From Alligator mississippiensis (taxonomy: Eukaryota; Chordata; Crocodylia; Alligatoridae), in assembly GCF_030867095.1 (NCBI RefSeq), contig NW_026775408.1, positions 124,001-188,000 of the forward strand: a DNA stretch of 64,000 bases. Reading direction: 5' to 3'. The number at the start of each line of letters is the position of its first letter. The stretch's first letter is position 1. The position numbers and the translations under genes were made by a program. The notes beneath the pieces were generated by a model, which did not search any database, was not told where the DNA came from, and saw only the letters and a program-made list of their open reading frames with translations. Positions 35,101 to 43,902 of the stretch are shown one piece after another.

Positions 35101-36916
35101 ATATGGAAATAGATGCACGTTTCTTTTTTTTTTTTTTTTGATGGTCTCTATAAAACACAGTTGAAATTTTTCATTTTTAAATACTGTGATTTTTCCGATA
35201 GGAAATTTCTGACATATAGGGCAAATCTACATGTGCTATTAATGCTATAAAAGCTTACTGTGCAGTAAAATACTGAGCAGAAAGCCTTCCCTGGGAGCAT
35301 GTCTACACATGCTTCCTATTGGGAGCAGCCTGGTACAGGGCTGCTCCTACCCTGCCTACAGCAGTTGGGGGAGCTCCAGGCCCTGGGGTGCTAGCCTGGG
35401 GGTTGGCAGAGAGCATGTGGCCACTCTCGATATGCATGGGGCCTATTTGGGTAGGGAATGGCTGGAAGCTGCCCTAGAAGTGGGACAGCTCTTGGCCTCT
35501 TGCTGTGCAGGGAAGCAGAGAGCTCCCCAGTCCTGGTTCTGCTCTGCTCCTGGCTCCTGTGGGGAGCAGGGAGCTGAGCAATGCCAGTATAGGGGGAGTT
35601 GGGCAGAGAGCTACCCCGTCCTACTGCTGCTTGGCTCCTGGGGGTTGCTGGGAGCTGAGCAGCACCATGACTGGGGGAGCTCCCTGTCCCCTATGGTCCC
35701 CTAGGGGCAGGAGCAAATTTGCCCCCAGTCAGCATCTAAACATGTGCTACCATGTAGTATCTATTGCACAGCTAGTTTACTACTTGTATGTACAGGTAGT
35801 AGCTAACTGCTCAACAGACTAAGTTACTGCATGGTAAATGGTGTACATGTGTAGATGCTGATGCTTTCCTGCACAGTAGATTAGTCTACTACACAGTAAA
35901 GTATCTCATGTAGACACACCCACAGAGTTGGATGCTTGATTTCACAAATGCACTTTAAAAATGTGACTAATTTGCTCAATCCAAGAATAACATCAATGAT
36001 CAAAGATAAGTCCATTTGACCTAACAGCTATTTCTGCAGCAAACGGCCCACAGCAGAGTGATATGGCCAGGCCCATAGCCAATCATCTTTAACTTCTCCA
36101 GGCTAAATGACCATCAGGGCTCCTGGTTTTCTCTGATAAAAAAACCCCATTTTTTTAAATGAAAAAAGTAACACAAACCCCACATTTTCCCATGAAAATG
36201 AAATGCTACACACACGCACACGCACGTGTGTGTGTGGATAGTACTGTTTTATTTTAATCATGGAAAAATGTGGATTTTGGGTTACTTTTTTAAATTTGAA
36301 AATTGGGGATTTTTTATTTTATTTGAGAAAACCAGGATCCCTGATGACCATGGACTCATTTACAGCTGGGTCACCTGGGAGAACAGAGACTGTGTAAGTA
36401 TTTAAGAATGGGTTAGATACGTACTGGACTGGGCTGGTTTGGTCGGGGGTTGGACAAGATGACCTCCTGAAGGCCCATCTAGCTCTACTGTTCCATGATG
36501 ATATGGCTCCAGAGCACGGCTTGGACATATAGCTCTGAAAAAGTAGGAGAACACTTTAATTTCTCTGATGTCTCACCTCTCATCCCTTGATACCTGACAT
36601 AGATGTTTATGCTCTGAATTAACATCAGTTAAGTGAGAGGAGAAGCTGGCCTGTGGCATTCATTTCTCTTTCGTGTTAAAGAAGCAGCTGCTTTCAGCGT
36701 GCCCTGGTGTTTGTGTGTTTCCTTGCAGGCCGGAGGATGTGTGCAGGTGAGACTCTTGCCAAAATGGAGCTCTTCCTCTTCTTCGCAAGCCTCCTGCAGA
36801 GGTTCACGTTCCAGCCTGCCCCTGGCGTTTCCCGCTCAGACCTGGACCTCACCCCTGCAGTCGGGTTTACCACACCCCCAATGCCCCATGAGATCTGTGC
36901 AGTGCCCCGGTCCTAG
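23032..36916 (+). CDS. Cytochrome P450 family 2 gene, exons 3-9 (CYP2K1-like / possibly CYP2AC)
   Basis: Seven coding exons (23032-23181, 25452-25612, 28324-28497, 31295-31436, 33422-33606, 33838-33979, 36729-36916) give about 380 residues without a stop. Exon sizes (150, 161, 174, 142, 185, 142, 188) follow the CYP2 family pattern. Signatures in order: I-helix [11 protein letters not shown]-helix EIQR (ExxR), PEHF (the PERF-like motif) and the haem loop [11 protein letters not shown], whose Cys is the haem ligand. CYP2 enzymes are endoplasmic reticulum haem monooxygenases that use NADPH-P450 reductase to hydroxylate lipids or foreign compounds. Exons 1 and 2 (membrane anchor and first about 115 residues) were not found in the 23 kb upstream, so the gene is either long or 5'-incomplete. 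Subfamily is uncertain: sequence resembles CYP2K/CYP2AC, and the CENPQ neighbour favours CYP2AC. Confidence 0.92.
24304..24645. mobile_element. Palindromic MITE in CYP2 intron 3
   Basis: Ends GGGCACTTACACACATGC and, reverse-complemented, GGGGGCATTTTTACACCTGC. An inner inverted repeat pairs 24452-24487 with 24493-24530 (GAGAAAATGG, TTTGAACTAA, ACACAC blocks). Same family as 11436-11651 and 29020-29272. Non-coding. Confidence 0.8.
25452..25612 (+). CDS. CYP2 exon 4
   Basis: 161 bp, the standard CYP2 exon 4 length, between TTTTTAG and GTAAAT. Encodes [20 protein letters not shown], then [17 protein letters not shown] and ends SPSVM. The GxRFxYxD(P) segment is a CYP2 hallmark. Confidence 0.95.
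25888..25919. repeat. (TG)/(TGCG) microsatellite in intron 4
   Basis: A 32-bp TGTGCG/TGTG run followed by TATATAGTATA. Confidence 0.9.
26527..26617. mobile_element. Short hAT-like MITE, 91 bp
   Basis: Inverted ends CAGTGTTGCCAAGCTCAC and, reverse-complemented, CAGTGTTGCCAAGTCTCAC. Flanking 8-mers AGCATGGC and AGCACAGC agree at 6 of 8 sites, as an old hAT duplication would. Lies in CYP2 intron 4. Confidence 0.75.
28324..28497 (+). CDS. CYP2 exon 5
   Basis: 174 bp between TTTTTAG and GTAATG. Encodes [28 protein letters not shown] and ends [13 protein letters not shown]; the DAFL(I/L)xQ end is typical of CYP2 proteins. Confidence 0.95.
28737..28934. mobile_element. Palindromic MITE core in CYP2 intron 5
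   Basis: Arms 28737-28780 and 28891-28934 are near-perfect inverted copies (AAGACATGG, AAGTCCCATTGACACTGAGCT blocks). The element's outer part starts near 28643 (ACGTCTACATGTGC) and relates to the other GTCTACA-type MITEs. Confidence 0.8.
29020..29272. mobile_element. Palindromic MITE in CYP2 intron 5
   Basis: Right end GGAGCATGTGTAAAAATGCCC. Inner inverted repeat pairs about 29053-29099 with 29113-29175 (GCATCTC, TTTCAAAATGGTGGTGG, CACTTTAACTA blocks). Same family as 11436-11651 and 24304-24645; the left end is less clear. Confidence 0.75.
29444..29815. mobile_element. Possible hAT-like element in CYP2 intron 5
   Basis: Begins CAGTGGTGACTAACCTGTGCC, resembling hAT terminal repeats, and has GTGGCTGGCACATG inside. 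The right end was not fixed; it abuts a CR1 3' end at 29824. Confidence 0.45.
29824..30415 (-). mobile_element. CR1 LINE 3' fragment in CYP2 intron 5
   Basis: - strand reads [33 protein letters not shown] and FRLDIRKN, the C-terminal part of CR1 ORF2. The 3' end begins GATTCATAGACGTTTAGGGC at 29824. Diverged, with stops. Confidence 0.92.
30920..31035. repeat. AT-rich, partly palindromic tract
   Basis: AATAATAATATAATAATAA and TATATTATTAATAATA motifs that can pair with one another; nearly pure A/T over about 115 bp in intron 5. Confidence 0.85.
31295..31436 (+). CDS. CYP2 exon 6 (I-helix)
   Basis: 142 bp between CCTCCAG and GTAAGT. Encodes [20 protein letters not shown] followed by [20 protein letters not shown] and MKYPEIQ. 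A-G-x-E-T-T is the oxygen-activation motif. 142 bp is the canonical length. Confidence 0.96.
31639..31806. mobile_element. MITE, GGGTGTGTCTACATG ends, in CYP2 intron 6
   Basis: Left GGGTGTGTCTACATG pairs with right CACGTGTAGACATGCCC; AGT flanks both sides (31636-31638 and about 31807-31809). The middle (GTTAATACCTGTTATTACAGGTACTAA) is also self-complementary. 168 bp, non-coding. Confidence 0.82.
32153..32334. mobile_element. TA-flanked MITE, 182 bp, in CYP2 intron 6
   Basis: Left GGGCTGTGTGAAGCTT, right end ACACACAGCTT, with TA at 32151-32152 and 32335-32336. Rich in GATTCGG/GAATCAAA motifs. It is the short relative of the 1.1-kb element at 50055-51178. Confidence 0.75.
33422..33606 (+). CDS. 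CYP2 exon 7 (K-helix)
   Basis: 185 bp, one codon shorter than usual, between GTTTGCAG and GTGAGC. Encodes [12 protein letters not shown], the [14 protein letters not shown] segment with the invariant ExxR pair, and ends KGYFIPK. The open frame past 33606 into the intron is not coding. Confidence 0.96.
33838..33979 (+). CDS. CYP2 exon 8
   Basis: 142 bp between TTTCCAG and GTACTG. Encodes [20 protein letters not shown], then [11 protein letters not shown] (PERF-like motif) and ends AFMPFSA plus the first base of the Gly that continues in exon 9. Confidence 0.96.
34207..34530. repeat. 40-bp minisatellite, 8 copies, in CYP2 intron 8
   Basis: The string CCTGCCATA recurs at 34221, 34261, 34301, 34341, 34381, 34421, 34461 and 34501, exactly 40 bp apart. 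Unit variants (TTTGCTGAC, TCTGTTGAC) repeat with a 120-bp period over part of the array, showing a three-unit higher-order repeat. Confidence 0.96.
35220..35930. mobile_element. Non-autonomous DNA element, about 710 bp, in CYP2 intron 8
   Basis: Left GGGCAAATCTACATGTG and right CTCATGTAGACACACCCA are inverted. An inner GCATGTCTACACATGC lies at 35298, and the right 200 bp is shared with 6735-6880 and 10960-11149. The middle 35310-35710 is GC-rich with duplicated GGGAGCTGAGCA and TGGCTCCTG motifs. Open frames here are not gene-like. Confidence 0.7.
36115..36343. mobile_element. hAT foldback MITE with exact 8-bp target duplication, in CYP2 intron 8
   Basis: Ends CAGGGCTCCTGGTTTTCTC and, reverse-complemented, CAGGGATCCTGGTTTTCTC. 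The duplicated target ATGACCAT is present at 36107-36114 and 36344-36351. Arms about 100 bp long pair with each other around a central CA/TG run (36211-36236). Confidence 0.93.
36352..36510 (+). mobile_element. CR1-like LINE 3' end in CYP2 intron 8
   Basis: GGTTGGACAAGATGACCTCC at about 36450 followed by CTACTGTTCCATGATGAT is the CR1 3' UTR and octamer tail. Only the end is left. Confidence 0.75.
36729..36916 (+). CDS. CYP2 exon 9 (haem loop and stop)
   Basis: 188 bp after TTCCTTGCAG. Encodes [20 protein letters not shown], the Cys-containing haem loop and L-helix, then FQPAPGVS and [17 protein letters not shown] with a TAG stop at 36914-36916. Conserved with the inverted copy at 48088-48275 (48 of 61 residues). 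Confidence 0.96.
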
Positions 36917-37225
36917 GGTTCGCAAATCCCCTTTCTTCCCATGTGTGTTCTGTGCTGCAGCTCTGAGGATACAGTGAGATTCAGTCTCTGCACCTTTGGA
37001 GGCTGTTGTGCTCTCCGTGGATGATATCCAGCTTGGCAGCAAGGTCCTAGGAGGAGTAAGGATGGTAGAAGAAGGCAGGGGGGGATTGCAGCACCATGTA
37101 GTCTCTGCTGCTGTTGATTTTACCGATCCCACACGGAAAGCAGGATTTTTTGCTTTCTCTACCTTGTGATGTTAAAAATAGGTTAAGCAACATGTATGCA
37201 AAACACCCCCTTTCTTTTATGAATA
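36917..37225. other. CYP2 3' flank, no poly(A) signal fixed
   Basis: The 3' UTR of the P450 should begin here. No standard AATAAA was seen in the first 300 bp, so the transcript end is unknown. Confidence 0.4.
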
Positions 37226-37670
37226 GGGATCTACTGAAATTGCAATTGTGCAATTTCTGTGGAAACCGTGAATTCAGGCAGGTTCTGTGAAAAAGTGCAG
37301 GCTCTGTGCTTCTGGTGGGCTTGCTTGAAAAAAAAAACAAACACCCAACAACTTACTGGCAAGCAGAAAAGCCCTGCAGTCTTGGGGCATGGGGGTTGGG
37401 GGAGGAGGGAGGGTGGGGAGAGTTGTGGGGCGGGGATGATTACGGCTGGAAATGTGGAAGCAGGGCAGGGCAGGGCATGGGTGGAGCTGGCTGCATGGTG
37501 TGGCAGTGCCACAAGTTCCTAACAGCCAGACTGGGTTGGTGGTGGCATGGAGTGGGGTGCAGGACAGCAGCAGCTCATTTTCAGCCAGGCCAGGGTAGGC
37601 AGCAGGTGGGAGCTGCTACATCCCTCTGCATCAGAGCAGGATCGGTGGGGTAGGGGGACAAAGCACTGGC
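37226..37670 (+). mobile_element. Interspersed repeat, GCAATTGTGCAATTT type
   Basis: Starts GGGATCTACTGAAATTGCAA and shares with the - strand of 15300-15750 the blocks TTGTGCAATTT, GTGGAAA, CGTGAAxTCAG, CAAGCAGA and AGTCTTGGxGCA. Both copies continue into GC-rich sequence. Family not recognised. Confidence 0.65.
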
Positions 37671-37969
37671 AGCCCAACTTCTATTTTGCTCCTGGCTGAC
37701 ATCACCCAGGGGTGCAGCAGCAGGCAGAGCACACGGCAACTAGCGGGGTGCAGCAGGGGTTACCCCTGCTGCCAGGGCCCCCAACCTGTGCTGAGTACAA
37801 TGTCCAGGTCTGGCAGGCTCCAGCAGTTTCAAAAACAAGGAAAAAAACATAATACGCACAAATTCTGGATGCCTTAAATACATAGGTATTATGTGCCAAT
37901 TGCTACAGCCATGTTTAGGATCAAATTCATTGTTTTCAAATTTGCTCCTCACTTCCATGTATTCAGAGA

Positions 37970-40015
37970 GCATGTCTACACATGCAATTAATGTGACTGA
38001 ATATAGTGAGCTGGCCAGCCAGACCCAGACAGGGACTGCACAGCCACCTGGGCTGTGGTATGGACACTACAGCAGAGCTGCCTGCACTTCTGGGCCAGTT
38101 GCCAATAGGCCATAACTGCACAGTTGGCCTTCATGCAGCACTGCTGTCATGTCTTCTGGTGCTTCTGCTCTGCCCTCTGGGCAGCTATCATCAAGAAGAT
38201 ATCCTTGAGCTGCCCCTGCCCCCTTTGCTCACCAGGATGTGGGGCACTGAGTAGCACTGGGATGCCAGGGCCGTGCCCCTACCCATGCCCTTGCCCCTCA
38301 CTCCTGACCCACCGTCTCTGCCTACTCTCACTAGCTCCCTTCTGGCTACAGCTCTGTCCCAGCACCAGGACATGAGTCCAGCTGTGGCTGTCCCACCAGC
38401 TGCTTTGTGGAGCTCAGAAGTGCCAGCCTTTACTGTTCTCCTTTCTGCACCTGTACCCAGGCCCCAACAATCCCCATGACATCCTAGGGAGCCCACAACT
38501 GGGGCTCAGAGACTGGGCTGAGCAGGCCCCTTCCCTTCCAGGCCAGCCTTCCTTTGCATAGGCTGCTTTAGGGGAGCAGAGGCTCTAAGCCTGGCTCTGG
38601 AGGCCTCACTTACCCAGAGTGCTCCTCCATCCCTGACCCCTATCTCACTCTATCTCACACATACACACCCCTGCTGCCACCTCCACCACACCTTGCCCAG
38701 CCCATCACACTCCCCAAGTGGTTCCTGAGACCAGGAGCCCCCCCAGGCTGGGGCTGCATATCCCAGCACTAGTATGCACACAGGACAGGGCTGCAGTGTG
38801 ACAGTTGGCTCTGCAGCTGTGGCTCCTGCCAGCAGTTCCCACCCTGTCTGGCAGCTGGGCACACAGAGTATGAGATTTATGGGAGAGATGTGGGGTTGTG
38901 GGGTGGGGGGAAGGGTATGGGGAGGTTTGTGGCTAAGTGTAGGGTCTGTGGGGGTGAGGATTGTGGGCATGGGGCTTGTGCAGAGGTTTGGGGGTGTGGG
39001 GTTTGTGGGTGGATTGTACGGGGGTTTGTGGGTGTGGGGTTTCTGGGTAGGTATGTGAGTGGGAGGGTTGTGGGGGTAGTTTGGGATGGTGGGGTTTGTG
39101 GGTGAATTGAGGGAGGGTTTGTGGCTGTGGGAGGACTGTGTGGGGGTAGGGGGACTGTGGGGGTGGGAAACTGCTTGGGAGTGGTGGGTCCCCTGCCTAA
39201 CCCCCTGCACAGTGTACAGCCCCTGCCCCCCACTGCAGCAGCAGCAGCGTCCTGTGGGGGTGGTGGGGTGGGGGGATTTTGGTTGGAGGGGACTGTGGAT
39301 ATGGGGGGACTGTTTGGGAGGGGTGGGTCCCCTGCCTGCCCCCCTGCACAGTGCACAGACTCCCCCCACAGCAGCAGCAGCAATGTCCATCAGGGCGGTT
39401 ATGACCCGTTCTTGGCAGAGACCCCTGGCAGCGTGCGGTGCCACCTGAGACTGGCAGCTGCACATGCCGCACAGCACTGGCCTGGCTGGTAGCGTGCACC
39501 CTTGGACAGAACCAGGTTGCTCTCACCATCACTCATGGCTACCGGCACCCCACACAGAAGCTGTGTACTATTGGGCTGGACCGGCTCCATGGAGGCAGGA
39601 ACTGGCTTGGCCTGATAGTGCACGGCCCCTGTTTGCAGTGCCAGGAGCTGCAGGTGAGAGCAAGAGCCAGCCTGGTTTTGCTTGAGGGCACATGCCAGCA
39701 GCCAGGCTGGTGCCAAGTGTAGCCACCAGTCTGAGGTGATGCTGTGCTGCCAGGGGTCTTTGCCAATGATAGGTTATGAGAGCTCTGTTAAGCACTGATG
39801 CTGCTGCTCCTGTGGGGGGGGGGGGTGTCTGTGCACTGTGCATGTGGCAGGCATAGGGATGCTCTGGCTGGGTGCCAGAGTATCTCCTTGGAGGACCTAG
39901 CCTCTGGTTGCCTATGGGCATGCTCCAACAGAGTGTCCTGCGTTGCTTTTTTTCTGGTAGTTTTTTTTTTTTTTTTTTTTAATACTGGGATTACCAGCAT
40001 TGCCACAGGTGCTGG
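37970..40015. repeat. GC-rich duplicated block, copy A
   Basis: Shares ordered blocks with 40050-41910: CCAGACCCAGACAGGGAC...CAGCAGAGCTRCCTGC; a CATGCAGC...GGGCAGCTATCA block; CCAGCAGxTCCCAxCxTGTC; a GTGGGGTTTGTGGGT minisatellite; GGTGCCACCTGAGACT; and ATGCTCTGGCTGGGTGC...GGAGGACC. Contains a GGGTGTGGGG-type minisatellite at 38875-39180 and a foldback at 39330-39855. No intact gene was recognised; probably two copies of a non-autonomous transposon. Confidence 0.7.
39330..39855. repeat. Large imperfect palindrome, arms about 220-250 bp
   Basis: The left arm (39330-39560) pairs with the right arm (about 39620-39855). Matching blocks include TGCACAGTGCACAGAC, CAGCAGCAGCA, AGACCCCTGGCAGC, CCTGAGACTGG/CCTCAGACTGG, GCCTGGCTG and AACCAGG. 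Identity by eye is about 65-70%. Confidence 0.8.
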
Positions 40016-40049
40016 CCCCAGCTGTATAAAAAGCTTCCCTGGTGAGCAG

Positions 40050-41910
40050 ATCAGGGCTACTTGCCGTCAGGAGCTTCTGAGGCCCAGCCAGTTGATATAT
40101 GTGGACACTAGCCCCCTGTGTCAGCTGGACTGCTGCAGCAGCCCTGACCTAGAGTGGCCTTTGCATCCTCTACCCACTACAGCAGTCTGGCAGTGGGGGC
40201 TGCTCCCTAGCTGTAACCTGATGCCACCTGTGACAGCATCCAACCACTTGGACCTGCATCCCCATGTCTGCACACCTGTCAAACCTGGACAGGGACCACA
40301 CGGCCACTTGGACTCTGGTATGGGCACTGCAGCAGAGCTACCTGCACCTCTGGGCTAGCTGCCAGTGGGCCATGGCTGCACAGTTGGCTTTCATGCAGCC
40401 CCTGCCCTGCTGTTTGGGCAGCTATCACCTGAAAGATATACTCATTGTGCTGGCCTGCTTTGAACTGTCAGAGCATATCCTCCTGGCCCCCAGTGGCCAG
40501 AAGGTCCACCGTCTCATCTGCCCTCCAGCTGGGTCCTGAATGCCAGCTCTGGGCAGGCTCCTCTGCCTGGGTCCTGCCACTTGCCTCACTAGTGGGAATC
40601 CTGGTGTTCCCTGTTTAAAAATGGCAAATTCTTTGATAAAGAATCCCAGATTCATAAATTAAAATACCCCCAAATCTGTATTCTTTCACAATTAAAATGA
40701 AGTGTCACTATATCTGTGTATAGAGAGATAGAGATTGATCAGTTGGGCAATGTTTTATTGATATGTTAACCAGTTAAACCAGTTTGGAAGCCTACCAGTG
40801 CCTCTATCATCACAATAAAATAAATTATAAATATCTATATGCTTTGGTGTTTGCTTTGGGCTTTTTATCATAGAAAAATCAAAGGTCCCCCTGCCAGCTT
40901 TGTTAACCAGGATGTGGGGACAGCTTCCCCTTTAGGCACAGCTCCCACCAGCAGGTCCCATCTTGTCTGGCAGCTGGGCATGCAGGGTTTGAGATGGGGC
41001 GGGGATGTGGGGTGTGTGGGGGATGTGGGAATGGGTGTTGGGGAGTTGGGGTGAGGTTTTTAGGGGGTGGTATGTGTGGGGTTCATGGGTGGATATGTGT
41101 GAGGTGTGGGTGTGGAGGGGATGTGGGGTTTGTGGGTGTAGATGGGTGGGATTTGTGGGTAGGTCTGTGGGGTTTATGGGTTTTTCAGGGAGGCTTGTTG
41201 GGGGGTGGCGCCACATGCTCACCCTCCACCTCCCCGTGGTGCACAGCCCCTACTGCTGGCAGCAGCAGCCAGCCAGGCTGTTGGGGTGCTCATGGCCTGC
41301 TACAGGCACAGCCCTGGAGAGGTGTGGTGCCACCTGAGACTCAGAGGCGATACGTGGAAAATGGAGCTGGCCTGGCCCACTGGAGCATGCCTTTAAACAG
41401 GACCAGGATGGCTTCTGCCACCACGTGGGATCCCAGCACTTCATGCAGGAGTTGTGCACCATCAAGCTGGGCATGCATGGCTGTGTTCCATGGGGAGGTA
41501 GAGGTGTGTGTGTGTGTGGCAGCCTCCCTCAAACTCTCCACACCCCCCACAAACCCCATACCCACAACCCTTCCCAGAAACCCCACAGTTGCCCACCCCT
41601 ATAGCACCCCCCACACAGTCCACCCACCCCCATGTCTCTGCTTACAAGGGACAGATCCTGCATCTGAGACACTGCTGCCAGCCTTGCCCCACTTCTATCT
41701 GTTCCAACACACTAAAGCAGTACCTTGCACACTAAAGCAGTGTGCTGGAGAAGCACTGGCATGTGGCAAGCATAGAGATGCTCTGGCTGGGTGCTAGAGC
41801 ATCTCCTTGGAGGACCCAGTCTCTGGTTGCCTCTGGGCAGGCTCCAGGAGTGCGCTCTGTGCCGCTTTTTTCCAGGGTGTTTCTTTTGATACTGGGATTT
41901 CCCGGTATCA
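40050..41910. repeat. GC-rich duplicated block, copy B
   Basis: Direct-orientation partner of copy A. Its right end GATACTGGGATTTCCCGGTA is partly palindromic and compares with AATACTGGGATTACCAGCA at the end of copy A (39981). Contains its own TGTGGGG minisatellite (40985-41200). Confidence 0.7.
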
Positions 41911-42043
41911 GATGTCAAGTCCGCACTGGCACAGGAAGCATTTTTTTGTTTGTGGTGTGCCTTCTGTAGTGTCTGAAACTTCTTTGAGATGCTGCAACAG
42001 GCACGTGCAATTTCCTAGTTAATCTAATAAAAGATATCATTTC

Positions 42044-43095
42044 TTATAGTTTCATAGTTTCATAGTGCTTAGGGTCAGAAGGGACCTAAATGGGATCATC
42101 AGGTCCAACCCCCTGCCCCGGGAAGGAACAAGTGCCAGGGTCATAACACCCCAACCAAATATCTGTCCAGCCACCTCCTGAAGACCCCCACAGAAGGAGA
42201 GAGCACCACCTCACTTGGGAGTCCATTCCAGAGCCTGGCAGCCCTAACTGTAAAGTAATGTCTCCTGATATCTAGCCCGAACCTTCTCTCTAACAATTTG
42301 TGGCCATTATTCGTAGTAACCCCTGGTGGTGCCCGGGGGAACAGAGACTCCCCCAATTCCTGCTGGTCCTCCCTGGTGAGTGTTTAAATGGCCACCAGAT
42401 CCCCTCTCAGCCTTGTCTTGTGGAGCCTGGATAGATTCTGGCCCTTCAGCCTCTCTTCACAGGGCCTCGCCTGCTGCCCCTGACCATGTGAGTGGCCCTC
42501 CTTTGGGCCCTCTCAATGCTAGCCACATCCCTCTTGAAGTGCGACACCCAGAACTGGATGCGGTACTCCAACTATGGCCTGACCAATGCCGCATAGAGGG
42601 GAAGGATCACCACCCTGGACCCGCTTGTGATGCATCTGTAGATGCACGACAAGGTGCAGTTAGCCTTACTGACTGCTTCCCCACATTGGCAGCTCATGTT
42701 CATCCTGGATTCAGCAATGACTCCAAGATCCCTTTCTGCCACCATGTTGACAAGAAGGGAGTTCCCCAGCCTATAGGTGTGTTGTTGGTTCCTTCTCCCT
42801 AGATGCAATACCTTGCACTTGTCTGCATTGAATTCCATCCTATTCTCATCTGCCCACCTCTGTAATCTGTTTAGATCTAACTGGATTCTGTCCCTCCCCT
42901 CCAGCGTGCCTACCTCACCCCACATCTTAGTGTTGCCAGCAAATCTGGACAGTGTGCTTTCCACACCCACATCCAGATTGCTGATAAAGATGTTGAACAG
43001 TACAGGCCCCAGGACCAAGGCCTGGAGGACTCCACTGCCCATATCCCTTCAGGTCGAAAATGACCCATCCACCACCACTCTCTGGGTGCAACCAT
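42044..43095 (-). mobile_element. Older CR1 LINE, 3' part of the split copy
   Basis: - strand reads LGPVLFNIFISNLDVGVES, RMEFNADKCKVLHLG, RDLGVIAESRMNMSCQCGEA and the C-terminal FRRWLDRYLVGVL. The 3' end is TTTCATAGTTTCATAGTGCT at about 42049. It stops after the TQRVVV codons at 43095, where a younger CR1 is inserted. Confidence 0.93.
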
Positions 43096-43902
43096 AGATT
43101 CATAGATTTATAGATGTTAGGATCGGAAGGGACCTCAATAGATCATCAGGTCCGACCCCCTGCATAAGCATGAAAGAGTGCTGGGTCTAGATGACCCCAG
43201 CTAGATGCTCATCTAACCTCCTCTTGAAGACCCCCAGGGTAGGGGAGAGCACCACCTCCCTTGGGAGCCCGTTCCAGACCCTGGCCACTCGAACTGTGAA
43301 GAACTTCTTCCTAATGTCCAATCTAAATCTGCTCTCTGCTAGCTTGTGGCCATTGTTTCTTGTAACCCACGGGGGCGCCTTGGTGAATAGATACTCACCA
43401 ATTCCCTTCTGTGCCCCTGTGATGAACTTATAGGCGGCCACAAGGTCACCTCTCAACCTTCTCTTGCGGAGGCTGAAAAGGTCCAGTTTCTCTAGTCTCT
43501 CCTTGTAGGGCTTGGTCTGCAGGCCCTTGACCATACAAGTGGCCCTTCTCTGGACCCTCTCCAGGTTATCCGCATCCCTCTTGAATTGCAGCACCCAGAA
43601 TTGCACGCAGTACTCCAACTGCGGTCTGACCAGTGCCCGATAGAGGGGAAGGATCACCTCCTTGGACCTATTTGTCATGCATCTGCTGATGCACGATAAA
43701 GTGCCATTGGCTTTTTTGATGGCTTCATCACACTGCCGACTCATGTTCATCTTGGAGTCCACTAGGACTCCAAGATCCCTTTCCACTTCCATGCCACCCA
43801 GCAGGTCATTCCCTAGGCTGTAGGTGTGCTGGACATTTTTCCTCCCTAGGTGCAGCACTTTGCATTTCTCCTTGTTGAACTGCATCTAGCAGCTGCATCT
43901 TG
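43096..43902 (-). mobile_element. Young CR1 LINE nested in the older CR1
   Basis: - strand open frame 43187-43885 differs from the 20771-22044 copy at about 13 of 232 residues, so both are recent. The 3' end has GATTCATAGATTTATAG at 43096. The 5' truncation is at about 43885, followed by 17 bp of unmatched sequence. ACCAT occurs at both borders (43091-43095 and 43903-43907), a likely 5-bp target duplication. Confidence 0.93.

Noticed and set aside
38650-39532. 275-residue - strand frame as a proline-rich protein
   Set aside because: It runs through a GGGTGTGGGG minisatellite and a palindrome; composition explains it.
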